Assembly: GCA_018056585.1 (NCBI GenBank)
Contig: JAGPFK010000050.1
Coordinates: 1 to 7,925, forward strand
Length of the DNA: 7,925 bases
Direction of reading: 5' to 3'
Source: Clostridia bacterium
Lineage (GTDB): Bacteria > Bacillota > Clostridia > Saccharofermentanales > UBA5734
The notes under the pieces were generated by a model. It was not told the origin of the DNA, made no database searches, and saw only the letters and a list, made by a program, of their open reading frames with translations. The translations under genes were made by a program, and so were the position numbers. Shown piece by piece: positions 1 through 7,091 of this stretch. Each line of letters starts with the position of its first letter. Position 1 is the stretch's first letter.

Positions 1-99
1 TAATGATTGATCAGGAAAACCATCAATGGTCACAAAATGATATTCAGCCAGACGTTTCCTTTTTCCCCTGATAATCAACAAGCCACTTTTGGATGGCAT
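1..99 (-). CDS. Possible 5' end of a further gene overlapping wecB (partial, unrecognised)
   Basis: A minus-strand frame different from wecB is open from an ATG at 99-97 to the left edge, giving 33 codons that begin MPSKSGLLII and end IDGFPDQSL. It overlaps the last 56 bases of wecB. No good Shine-Dalgarno site precedes the ATG. An alternative GTG at 33-31 also lacks one, although AAAAGGAAA lies further upstream at about 63-55. The residues do not identify a family. It could be the start of the next gene of the wecB unit or simply an open out-of-frame stretch; the visible length is too short to decide. Confidence 0.22.
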   Translation of the reverse strand, partial: MPSKSGLLIIRGKRKRLAEYHFVTIDGFPDQSL

Positions 100-1180
100 G
101 GCATATGCGCTCAGAAGCCTTTCCATCCCCATATGGGTTTCGTGCTTCAGCCATCGACTGATAGTCTTTTTCATCCGTCAGGAGTCTTTTGGTTTCACTG
201 AAGATGCAGTCAGCGTTTGTGCCCACCAGACGAAGCGTTCCAGCTGTGACTCCCTCGGGCCTTTCTGTTGTGTCACGAAGAACAAGAACCGGCTTTCCCA
301 AGGCCGGTGCTTCTTCTTGTATGCCGCCGCTGTCGGTCAGAACCAGATATGAACGCGCAAGAAAATTATGAAAATCAAGGACATCCAAAGGTGAAATCAG
401 ATGAATGCGATCATGACGGCCCAAAATTTCATCTGCCGGCTGTTGAACTTGCGGATTGAGGTGAACGGGATAAATAACTTTAACATCCGGGAATGTTTCA
501 ACAATGCGCCGTACAGCATGAAAGACCGCACGCATGGGTTCGCCCAAGCTTTCTCTCCGGTGTGCGGTCAACAAAATGAGACGGCTGTTTTTAGCCCAAT
601 CAAGCTCGGGGTGGCTATACGTTTGACGAACCGTTGTCTTTAAAGCATCGATCACCGTATTGCCCGTCACAAAAATCGTTGTATCCTCCTTATTTTCCTT
701 CAGAAGATTCTTTCTTGCCTGTTCGGTTGGGGCAAAATGCAAATCGGCGATCACGCCGGTAACCTGGCGATTGATTTCCTCCGGAAAAGGCGCATACTTC
801 TTACCTGTTCTTAAGCCCGCTTCCACATGACCCACTGGGATTTGGTTGTAATAAGAAGCCAGAGCGGCTGCCATGGTGGTGGAGGTATCCCCGTGGACCA
901 GGACCATATCCGGTTTTGCGTGACGCAAGACCTCGCCCAGGCCATTGAGGGCTCGTGTCATGATTTGCTCAAGGGTTTGGCCCGGACTCATGATGTTCAG
1001 ATCATAATCGGGCTGAATGGAAAAAGCATCTAAAACCTGATCCAGCATTTGACGATGTTGAGCCGTCACGCAGACCTGACAATCAAGACTCGGATATTTT
1101 TTCATTTCAAGGACCAGCGGAGCCATTTTGATGGCTTCAGGACGGGTCCCAAAAACAGTCATGATTTTATGTGGGTTCAT
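44..1180 (-). CDS. wecB: UDP-N-acetylglucosamine 2-epimerase (non-hydrolysing)
   Basis: This 378-residue cytoplasmic enzyme is the usual length for WecB/MnaA. It interconverts UDP-GlcNAc and UDP-ManNAc, the ManNAc donor for teichoic-acid linkage units, capsule or similar surface glycans. Visible family motifs are the N-terminal GTRPEAIKMAPL (11-22), HGDTST (96-101), HVEAGLRT (118-125), FPEEINR (132-138), LTAHRRES (204-211) and TDSGGIQEEAP (282-292). By alignment from memory with E. coli WecB, Asp98, Glu120, Glu134 and His207 match its catalytic Asp95, Glu117, Glu131 and His213, so the enzyme looks intact. The start is fixed by AAGGAG at 1191-1186, five bases before the ATG, and the stop is TGA. 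It is separated from the upstream operon by a terminator and has its own sigma-A-type promoter, so it is probably regulated independently. The pathway it feeds is not shown in this window. An alternative symbol is mnaA. Confidence 0.96.
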   Translation of the reverse strand: MNPHKIMTVFGTRPEAIKMAPLVLEMKKYPSLDCQVCVTAQHRQMLDQVLDAFSIQPDYDLNIMSPGQTLEQIMTRALNGLGEVLRHAKPDMVLVHGDTSTTMAAALASYYNQIPVGHVEAGLRTGKKYAPFPEEINRQVTGVIADLHFAPTEQARKNLLKENKEDTTIFVTGNTVIDALKTTVRQTYSHPELDWAKNSRLILLTAHRRESLGEPMRAVFHAVRRIVETFPDVKVIYPVHLNPQVQQPADEILGRHDRIHLISPLDVLDFHNFLARSYLVLTDSGGIQEEAPALGKPVLVLRDTTERPEGVTAGTLRLVGTNADCIFSETKRLLTDEKDYQSMAEARNPYGDGKASERICHAIQKWLVDYQGKKETSG

Positions 1181-1424
1181 CGCTTCTCCTTCCTTGTCTC
1201 GTGAACTTTACAGTCAGACCGATTTTTTCGAGGTCACCAAGGCTCTTGTTTGAAGGTTGTTTGATACCCTGGCTCTTCCCATTCTGATCTTTGGAATGCA
1301 ATCCTTTAATCAAGTTGATTTTTTCAGGTTCTATGATGTCTCAAAATCCTCCAGAAAAGGGTGATAACTTTGATTTTATGATTTCATACTTCGATTGGCT
1401 GTTAACCCGCGCAGAGGAATTTCT
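1181..1424 (-). other. Long untranslated leader of wecB
   Basis: About 244 bases separate the predicted transcription start (near 1424) from the wecB ATG. No T-box AGGGTGGNACC element or other riboswitch consensus was recognised. A weak hairpin with GAC/GTC and CGA/TCG arms lies near 1234-1216 and is not followed by a T tract. Only tiny ATG frames occur, such as one of 22 codons reading MGRARVSNN at its start, and they lack ribosome sites. A longer frame without an ATG (1340-1167) runs into the wecB start and is discussed in the findings. The leader is an inference from the promoter call. Confidence 0.4.
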
Positions 1425-1430
1425 TTTGGT

Positions 1431-1459
1431 ATCATATTCGAATCCCAGATTCCTGTCAA
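1431..1459 (-). promoter_or_regulatory. Sigma-A-type promoter of wecB
   Basis: On the minus strand a perfect -35 TTGACA (1459-1454), a 17-base spacer and a -10 TATGAT (1436-1431, one mismatch to TATAAT) are seen. The site lies between the upstream operon's terminator and wecB, where a promoter is expected. Initiation would fall near 1424. No extended -10 TG is present. Between this promoter and the terminator (1460-1596) I see no convincing gene, only a short AGGTT triplication at 1518-1532. Confidence 0.72.
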
Positions 1460-1596
1460 TTCAAAAAGATGAATGATCTTTTATCAATAGGTGGTTTGAG
1501 GTATTTCTTCAAAAGCAAGGTTAGGTTAGGTTTCATATCCATCCGTATACCGATTGAGCCGCAAGTTCCTCCGATACCTTTACGATACTGTAAATA

Positions 1597-1630
1597 GCAA
1601 AATAAAGCAAAGGCCGTTTTAAAACGGCCT
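1597..1630 (-). terminator. Rho-independent terminator of the hydrolase operon
   Basis: A perfect palindrome, AGGCCGTTTTAAAACGGCCT (1630-1611), can form a stem with a GC-rich base. On the minus strand it is followed directly by the T-rich run TTGCTTTATTTTG. It begins 43 bases after the stop codon of the M20 amidohydrolase gene, so it closes that transcript before the wecB promoter. On the plus strand no U-tract follows, so it acts in one direction only. Confidence 0.85.
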
Positions 1631-1673
1631 CAGGTTCTTCAACTCCCGTACAAAGGTGAAATTAAAACCGTGG

Positions 1674-2882
1674 CTAATCATGCCAGCTGGATAAATCCAC
1701 TTCATGGCTGATGTCAGGTATGCCCTCCATATGATCCAGAACAAATTGTAAAAAAATCTTACACCCAGTGGCCAATGCGTCTTCATCAATTTGAAAATCA
1801 CCATGATGGGGTTTTCCGATGCAACCTTTTTCTGGATTGCCTGTTCCAAGACGAAACAAAACACCAGGCTTTTCTTTAAGGTAAAACGAAAAATCCTCAG
1901 AACTCATCCTCGAGGGAACAATTTGAACGCGTTCCGGGCCGACAACTTTTTCAGCTGATTTCATAAAACTTTGGGATAATTTGGGTGAGTTATAAACAGG
2001 CAGACATTTCAGATTTGTCTGTACGGCCGCTTGTCCGCCTGTTTCCTGGGCTGTATGGTCCGCAATGGCCCGGATACGCTTCAGAATATATTGGTCGATT
2101 CCGGCATCGTATGTTCGAATCGTTCCAAGCAATTCTGAAGATTCGGGAACCACATTTTGGGTCGTCCCCGATGTCAGTTTGCCAAAAGAGCACAAATACC
2201 GTTGTTGCGGATCCAGTTCCCGGGTCAGTACCATTTGAATGCTGACATAGGTGCGAATAGCCATGGCCAAGGCATCAATGCCGGTATGCGGCAAGGCTGC
2301 ATGAGCTGATTTCCCAGAAAATAAAAGCTGAATCGTCCGGCTGGCCGCTTGAGCAAATCCCGGACAAATACCTACGGTGCCGACAGGCAGATCGTTTTCG
2401 ACATGAAGGCCAATGATGAGATCAATTTCTTCCATCACACCGGCCTCAACCATTTTGCGTGCGCCGCTTTCCTGTCCTTCTTCGCTGGGCTGGAAAATCA
2501 AAGCAATGCGACATTTTATTTGATCTCTCATCTGATTGAAAGCCATGGCTGTTCCAAGGAGAATAGCGGTGTGTGCATCGTGGCCGCAGGCATGCATCTG
2601 ACCTTCTATTTTTGATCGATAAGGCACATCGTTGCATTCGACAACCGGCAATGCATCCATATCCGCTCTGATGCCGATTGTGAAGTTTGTTTTGTGCTCG
2701 TTTATGAAGGCAACAAGGCTGCCTGGTCCATAGGCTTCACTGTAGGAGAGTTTCATTTTGTCTAATTCGCGCTTGACAATCGATCGTGTTTTCGGCAGAT
2801 CAAAAGCCAGTTCCGGGTATTGATGCAGTTCGCGTCGAATAGAGATCATGTAGGTTTCATCAACCCATTGGGCAAGGTCCAT
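1674..2882 (-). CDS. M20D family metallo-amidohydrolase / carboxypeptidase
   Basis: This 402-residue protein belongs to the M20D amidohydrolases (HipO, YxeP, IAA-amino-acid hydrolase type), which hydrolyse the amide of N-acyl or N-aryl amino acids with two divalent metal ions. Motifs are RRELHQYPELAF (16-27), IRADMDALP (71-79), HACGHDAHT (97-105), QPSEEG (131-136), GLH (158-160), GKSAHAALPHTGIDA in the lid/dimerisation domain (190-204), MSSEDFSFY (326-334) and PHHGDFQIDEDAL (358-370). Cys99, His101, Glu135, His160 and His359 or His360 are the expected metal ligands and Glu134 the general base, so it looks active. No signal peptide is seen. The frame extends 41 codons further up into the CapA gene, but AAAGGAG at 2897-2891, eight bases before the ATG at 2882, and the family's usual N-terminus both support the shorter start. 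It is the last gene of the operon. Its substrate is unknown; the context suggests cleavage of an acyl-amino-type product made by the other enzymes (inference). Confidence 0.93.
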   Translation of the reverse strand: MDLAQWVDETYMISIRRELHQYPELAFDLPKTRSIVKRELDKMKLSYSEAYGPGSLVAFINEHKTNFTIGIRADMDALPVVECNDVPYRSKIEGQMHACGHDAHTAILLGTAMAFNQMRDQIKCRIALIFQPSEEGQESGARKMVEAGVMEEIDLIIGLHVENDLPVGTVGICPGFAQAASRTIQLLFSGKSAHAALPHTGIDALAMAIRTYVSIQMVLTRELDPQQRYLCSFGKLTSGTTQNVVPESSELLGTIRTYDAGIDQYILKRIRAIADHTAQETGGQAAVQTNLKCLPVYNSPKLSQSFMKSAEKVVGPERVQIVPSRMSSEDFSFYLKEKPGVLFRLGTGNPEKGCIGKPHHGDFQIDEDALATGCKIFLQFVLDHMEGIPDISHEVDLSSWHD

Positions 2883-2890
2883 CGTTCTGA

Positions 2891-2897
2891 CTCCTTT
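2891..2897 (-). promoter_or_regulatory. Ribosome binding site deciding the M20 start
   Basis: AAAGGAG lies eight bases before the ATG at 2882-2880. The longer in-frame start at 3005 would overlap the CapA gene by 71 bases and add 41 residues that do not resemble the family N-terminus, so this site fixes the shorter protein. Confidence 0.8.
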
Positions 2898-2927
2898 ATC
2901 TGATGAAAAATATGAATCATACTTTAC

Positions 2928-2957
2928 ATTATGGTTAAAAAGCCAAGATGTTGTCAA
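2928..2957 (-). promoter_or_regulatory. Candidate internal promoter for the M20 gene
   Basis: On the minus strand, TTGACA (2957-2952) is followed by an 18-base spacer and CATAAT (2933-2928, one mismatch to TATAAT). The -35 lies in the last codons of the CapA gene (the Ile-Asp-Asn codons) and the -10 just before and over its stop region. Initiation near 2921 would give a leader of about 39 bases containing the M20 ribosome site. It would let the amidohydrolase be made apart from the upstream genes. Confidence 0.5.
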
Positions 2958-4248
2958 TGAGCAAAACCTCACCCATTCCTCCTGTGACTTCAATTTTTGT
3001 TCCATAGGGTTCTGAGATCTTGGCTAACTTTTCCACTATACCCTGATCAGGGGCATAACGAGGCCATCCGCTAGTTGACCTCGGCTGACCAAACCCCAGT
3101 TCAACGGGCATCAACAAAAGTTTGATCAACTGCCCGTTTTTCATTTCCCAATATGGAATAACGGACTCAAACATTCTAGGGTCCGACTGCAAACCTTTTG
3201 TGAACTGATCCGAACGTGCCGCATAAAGATCACGCATGGTTGAAGAAGATGAAAGGCCATAAGCTGCATACCATTGTTCTGGACCATGGCGTATGTTTTC
3301 ATTGTGCAGTACGAAATCACCCAATGAATAGAAAATAGGTCTGTTTTTATAAATTTCAATCGGGCGAAGCAAATGAGGCCCATGACCGATCACCGCCTGT
3401 GCCCCGGCATCAATGCAGCGATGCGCAAATTCCCGGATAAACTGATCCGGTGTTTCTTTTTCAGGGCCGCTGACTTCATGGGCATGAATCGAGACAACGA
3501 TGGCGTCCGCCTGGAGGGTCGCATTTTCTATTTCTTTTTCGATCCGCTTCATGTCATCTTCACGGACCCGAGTGACACGGCCAGGTGCAGTCGATTCTTC
3601 GAAATGAATTTCTCCGAACTCGAATTCTTTTTCAGATAGAGGGGGTAAGTAACCTTCGCTTCGGATCAGATCACGGTAAGCATTGATGTTCGTATCTTTT
3701 GCCATCTGTTTGAGAAAAGCCATCTGATCCGGCGTGACCTGATAGCGTTCTTCAAAACGGAGGCCATTGACACCAGGCCGCCCCATTAAACGTGCCGTTT
3801 GGGATCCGGCCATCGCATATTGCTTGAAGGTTGATGTCACAGCCAAAAAAGCAAAGCGGCCGTTTTTGCAATCCAGATAAGCCGGCTCAGAAGCTTCTGC
3901 TAGCATGGATCCGGTTCCGGCTGTCTTGAATCCGGCCTTTCTGACATATTGAAGTGTTTTGAGCACGCCTTCAAAGGAGAAATCCAGCGCATGGTTGTTG
4001 GCCAAAGAGAGCATATTAAAACCAAATGCCCTGACACCGTCAAGAACCTCAGGATCAGCACAAATCCAGCTCCCACCGCTTTCTTCAGATGGCGGACATT
4101 CATATCGGTGAACTGTCCCCTCAAAATTGGCTACTCTCAGATCGCCTTGGGAAATAAAATCACGGACTGTTTCAAAACCATCGTAAAAGCCATCAACCGG
4201 GAGATTCCGCAGCATAAGCAGATCTCCGACCGCTGTATAACGCAACAT
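2935..4248 (-). CDS. CapA family (PGA_cap) metallophosphatase-like protein
   Basis: This 437-residue protein has the CapA/PgsA (poly-gamma-glutamate capsule biosynthesis) domain, which has a calcineurin-like phosphoesterase fold. Motifs are AVGDLLM (6-12), NFEGT (41-45), SLANNHALDF (82-90 region), GTG (111-113), VSIHAHE (252-258), VIGHGPHLLRPIEIY (286-300) and YSLGDFV (307-313). Asp9, Glu43, Asn84 or Asn85, His86, His255, His257, His289 and His292 are candidate metal ligands. Unlike capsule CapA, it has no membrane anchor or signal peptide: the first residues are MLRYTAVGDL, directly in the first strand. It also carries a charged segment (about 200-245) between conserved blocks. GGAGG seven bases upstream supports the start. 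It follows the ceramidase-like gene with a four-base gap and precedes an M20 amidohydrolase. The context points to a cytoplasmic hydrolase in small-molecule turnover rather than capsule export (inference). The true reaction of this soluble branch is unknown to me. Confidence 0.88.
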   Translation of the reverse strand: MLRYTAVGDLLMLRNLPVDGFYDGFETVRDFISQGDLRVANFEGTVHRYECPPSEESGGSWICADPEVLDGVRAFGFNMLSLANNHALDFSFEGVLKTLQYVRKAGFKTAGTGSMLAEASEPAYLDCKNGRFAFLAVTSTFKQYAMAGSQTARLMGRPGVNGLRFEERYQVTPDQMAFLKQMAKDTNINAYRDLIRSEGYLPPLSEKEFEFGEIHFEESTAPGRVTRVREDDMKRIEKEIENATLQADAIVVSIHAHEVSGPEKETPDQFIREFAHRCIDAGAQAVIGHGPHLLRPIEIYKNRPIFYSLGDFVLHNENIRHGPEQWYAAYGLSSSSTMRDLYAARSDQFTKGLQSDPRMFESVIPYWEMKNGQLIKLLLMPVELGFGQPRSTSGWPRYAPDQGIVEKLAKISEPYGTKIEVTGGMGEVLLIDNILAF

Positions 4249-4252
4249 AACT

Positions 4253-4260
4253 TTACCTCC
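4253..4260 (-). promoter_or_regulatory. Stop codon and ribosome binding site overlap (translational coupling)
   Basis: The sequence GGAGGTAA on the minus strand serves two roles. The final Arg codon (AGG) and TAA stop of the ceramidase-like gene lie inside the Shine-Dalgarno site of the CapA gene, whose ATG is at 4248-4246. Ribosomes ending the first gene are positioned to start the second, which suggests coupled synthesis of the two proteins. Confidence 0.75.
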
Positions 4261-5719
4261 AAAAACGATTCATAGCACTCAGTGTCTTTTCGACCAGGAG
4301 ATCGCCCCCCTCGGGTCCGCACAATGTTGAAGCCGGTTTACTGCTGTAGGAACCTCCGGCTAGCGCAGCGGCTGTCGGCAGATAACCGCCATTCTCATCG
4401 GTCAGCTGAATGACGATGGTTTGCGAGGCTTTACTGCGGGCTTTCAGGCGAAGCCCGTACTCACAGAACAATTCAAAAGGGTTCGTGGCCAATGCCACCT
4501 GTCCTAATCGCATGACATGACTGTCGAAACAAAAGAATTCTTTTTGTTTCTGTAAATCCCAGCGTTCAACAATCCCGATGGTTTCAAACAAGCGGACAAC
4601 CTCGCTCTCGGTCAGTCGATTTTCTGTCGAATGAGTCGCGTGAACCTGTTCCAGTATTTCTTTCGCCGCTTTCGCTTCAGACGGGGTTACTTTGCGTAAA
4701 GGCAAGGACATGGAAACAACATCATGAAAAAAAGGAGGATTCGGATCAACATGACAGCGTGCTGATTTTTCGCCGCGAATCACAGCCTCGGCAATCCGCT
4801 CCCCTATACGGTCGCATTCCTGTCCCATATCGAGATTACGCTGCACCTCCCCGGTCTGTGCCGACCACAGCGGCAATGTTTTTTTGTTATGCTTGCTTAT
4901 ACGAACCAAATCAAGGGGATTCTGATCACCAGCAGCACCACAAAGAGGCAAAACCGGCACATTCCCAAGTTTCTCTTTTACTTTGGCGCGTACAGACGAC
5001 CAGTAATCAGCTGTAATCATCTGATGTAATTCAAAAACTTGTGCCGGACAAGGAATGACAATGACCACACCAGTCAAATGGCCAGATGTATCCCATGTGT
5101 AGATCATATCGGCAGAATGATCTGATGTTCCCTCAAAGGATACAAAGTGGTCCTGACTGCAGTCCCCATACATCACAGTCTGAAGCCCATTTTCTGTTTT
5201 AAAAACAGGGCGGCGATTAAAGGCAATAGCCGCATAGTCCTGGGCGCAACTGATACCACCTGGCCGCATGGTCGTCCAGGCACGTCTTATCATCTCAACA
5301 AGTTTACCGGTTAAAAAATCAGCTGCCTCCTCACCGGTAAAAAGATCATCCGGCGTCTCTTCAAGGGGCAAAATATCAGCTGAGAGATATTTCTGATTTG
5401 TCAACAATCTTTTTTCAGGACCAAAAAGACTGGAATTATGCGTATGGGTCACGCTAAATGAAATTTTTTGAACATCTAGGTCTTGCAGGTCAGAAAGCTC
5501 CGCGCGTACTCTCTGAAGAACATGAACCGGCACACTCACCATATCGGCTGAAATAAAAACAGCCTGATCCGTATCGCTTTTTAAAGCCAGTACGGTAGCA
5601 GTGATCGGATCACGAACATACTGTGAGATGCGGTTATATAATTGACCAGCCAAATAAACTGGTCGATCAGGTGTGATATTGGTAAAAGCCCATCCAATTT
5701 TAAACTCTGGAATTGACAT
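4253..5719 (-). CDS. Neutral/alkaline ceramidase-like hydrolase (paralogue with GDQNP motif)
   Basis: This 488-residue protein resembles the N-terminal domain of neutral/alkaline non-lysosomal ceramidases, which cut the amide of N-acyl sphingoid bases with a zinc ion. Visible blocks are ITPDRPVYLAG (15-25), DPITATVLAL (37-46), FISADM (55-60), VTHTHNSS (90-97), NRRP (168-171), PCPAQV (223-228), CGAAGDQNP (260-268), NPFELFCEYG (413-422) and NGGYLPTAAA (443-452). By comparison with characterised ceramidases recalled from memory, a THTH histidine, Glu415 and Tyr446 match three of the four zinc ligands. The fourth (His in CHxT) is Pro225, and the nucleophilic Ser of GDVSPN is Asn267. It may thus have another substrate or mechanism, or be a non-catalytic partner. 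There is no signal peptide, whereas known ceramidases are secreted or membrane-bound. The start is supported by GAGGA six bases before the ATG. A paralogue lies on the other side of the glycosidase gene. The function is not established. Confidence 0.75.
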   Translation of the reverse strand: MSIPEFKIGWAFTNITPDRPVYLAGQLYNRISQYVRDPITATVLALKSDTDQAVFISADMVSVPVHVLQRVRAELSDLQDLDVQKISFSVTHTHNSSLFGPEKRLLTNQKYLSADILPLEETPDDLFTGEEAADFLTGKLVEMIRRAWTTMRPGGISCAQDYAAIAFNRRPVFKTENGLQTVMYGDCSQDHFVSFEGTSDHSADMIYTWDTSGHLTGVVIVIPCPAQVFELHQMITADYWSSVRAKVKEKLGNVPVLPLCGAAGDQNPLDLVRISKHNKKTLPLWSAQTGEVQRNLDMGQECDRIGERIAEAVIRGEKSARCHVDPNPPFFHDVVSMSLPLRKVTPSEAKAAKEILEQVHATHSTENRLTESEVVRLFETIGIVERWDLQKQKEFFCFDSHVMRLGQVALATNPFELFCEYGLRLKARSKASQTIVIQLTDENGGYLPTAAALAGGSYSSKPASTLCGPEGGDLLVEKTLSAMNRFWR

Positions 5720-5755
5720 ACAAAATCCTCTTTTCTGTTGCTTTACGTTATGTTT

Positions 5756-7087
5756 TTACGCATTCTGTTTTCTTAGCTTCACCAATAAAACAGTTTGCGG
5801 TGCCATCTCAATAACAGATTGAAATCGAGGCGCAAGAAATAATTCGCCTCTTTTCAACATCAGGTCCTCTGCTTCGTTCAGGATGTAATCTTCTGTTTGG
5901 ATACCTTCTGGCGAGGAAAATCCAGAAAAATCAATCATCAGCTTCATTGGTTCAGCCTGCATGGAAGACACCAAAATGGCTGCTTCTTGATCTGTTGCTG
6001 CGGCACAAGTCTTGATCTTGGGACAATCACTTGTTGAATAGACCTGTGTTTTCAAGCGATAGAGATCACCAAAAGCAGAAAACGCATAAAAAGGTTTCTG
6101 AACTGATTCAAAATCAAATAATCCACAATAGCGCATATGCGGCTGGGCATCATAATAATGAGCCATATTCATGCCTTCTTGCTGAAGAACGCAAAGTGCG
6201 CTGGCTACAAAAGCAGCTGCTTCCATTTTTTTCATGCGCTTAAATCGATCAGGGCTATCCGGGACATAATTCCATTCGTCCAAAATACTCTCTGTTTTAT
6301 AAAAACCATATGTATCTAGCGTTTTACGGACATAACGCGCATGATTGGCTATCTCATCCGGATCCGTTGTATAAAGATGCCAGGAGAAAAAATCCAGCGG
6401 AAGATGTTCTTCTGCTACAAAAGTAAGAAAATCCGTAAAGTAAGTGACAAATCCTTTATAAAAAGGTGATGGATTTTCTCTCGTCAGTGCATAAAAGCCA
6501 CAGCTGGCATAACCACCGACTTTAAGTTCAGGAAATTCTTCCTTAATGACTGTCGAGGCAACTTTATACAGTTCAAAATACTGCTCTTTCGTTCCCTGCC
6601 ACATGGGCGGGTTTTCCGGTTCATTCCAAATCTCCCAGTATCGTATATTATAGTGGAAACCGTCAGCCCATCCTTCATTGTAATGTCGAATGATTCCGAC
6701 ACAGATCTGAGCCCATTTCAGATTATCTTTGGGAGGAAAGATATGATATTTTTTGCTGGCATGCTCAATGCTGACGCCAAGCCGGTAAAATACTTCGCTT
6801 TTGCTTTCCTTAATGGCTGTTATATACTGATCTGTCAATGTAAAATCATAGGAAGCCGGATCTGCCGGATCTGCTTCAAAATCCGGAAAGATACAGGGGA
6901 CATCAACAAAATGTCCGCTTCCGTACGGATATTCTGTGTCATGAAGGCGGGTATATGGGATGCCGGCTGTAATAAATTGTTGTGACTGATCAATCGTAAA
7001 CAAGCAGCTTTTGGGGCCATTATTGACACCATGCACAGGCATCATCGGGCGAACCGGCCGATCAAGTTGAACCGATATGTGTTGCAT
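5756..7087 (-). CDS. GH39-like clan GH-A glycoside hydrolase
   Basis: This 443-residue protein looks like a retaining beta-glycosidase of clan GH-A, closest by eye to GH39 (beta-xylosidase / alpha-L-iduronidase). It has a (beta/alpha)8 catalytic domain over roughly residues 15-345 and a beta-rich C-terminal domain after that. The acid/base glutamate is Glu156 in WEIWNEPE (151-158) and the nucleophile is Glu271 in ILDEWN (268-273). Their spacing of 115 residues fits GH39 (117 in a characterised bacterial xylosidase, from memory). Other clan-type features are TRLHDTEY (46-53) and DFFSWHLYT (232-240). No signal peptide is seen, so the substrate is probably imported. The start is set by AAGGCGGTGA just upstream, and the gene lies 12 bases after one ceramidase-like gene and 36 before its paralogue. 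It would remove a sugar from a conjugate handled by its neighbours (inference). The exact sugar specificity, and GH39 versus a neighbouring unclassified family, cannot be settled by eye. Confidence 0.85.
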   Translation of the reverse strand: MQHISVQLDRPVRPMMPVHGVNNGPKSCLFTIDQSQQFITAGIPYTRLHDTEYPYGSGHFVDVPCIFPDFEADPADPASYDFTLTDQYITAIKESKSEVFYRLGVSIEHASKKYHIFPPKDNLKWAQICVGIIRHYNEGWADGFHYNIRYWEIWNEPENPPMWQGTKEQYFELYKVASTVIKEEFPELKVGGYASCGFYALTRENPSPFYKGFVTYFTDFLTFVAEEHLPLDFFSWHLYTTDPDEIANHARYVRKTLDTYGFYKTESILDEWNYVPDSPDRFKRMKKMEAAAFVASALCVLQQEGMNMAHYYDAQPHMRYCGLFDFESVQKPFYAFSAFGDLYRLKTQVYSTSDCPKIKTCAAATDQEAAILVSSMQAEPMKLMIDFSGFSSPEGIQTEDYILNEAEDLMLKRGELFLAPRFQSVIEMAPQTVLLVKLRKQNA

Positions 7088-7091
7088 TTGT

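Noticed and set aside
19..30. Inverted repeat ACCATCAATGGT just after wecB as a terminator
   Set aside because: The stem is five pairs with a two-base loop and only four T residues follow on the minus strand, too weak to call.
1291..1476. Plus-strand open frame of 61 codons in the wecB upstream region
   Set aside because: It has no ribosome site, no recognised residues, and lies antisense over the predicted promoter and leader of wecB.
1461..1520. TGA read as tryptophan in the wecB upstream frame
   Set aside because: wecB itself ends at TGA at the expected family length and the reading would soon stop again, so the standard code applies.
1518..1532. Three tandem copies of AGGTT
   Set aside because: Only 15 bases long and without further copies; no support for a functional repeat.
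1533..1658. Minus-strand open frame across the terminator, ending in residues SVYGWI
   Set aside because: It lacks a start codon and ribosome site and includes the terminator palindrome. The protein-like appearance is probably chance or remnant sequence.
1619..1864. 81-codon minus-strand open frame over the end of the M20 gene
   Set aside because: It overlaps the conserved C-terminal HGDFQIDED region of the M20 protein in another frame and has no family features of its own.
2883..3005. 41-codon N-terminal extension of the M20 gene into the CapA gene
   Set aside because: The extra residues do not fit the family N-terminus, and a strong AAAGGAG sits before the internal ATG at 2882.
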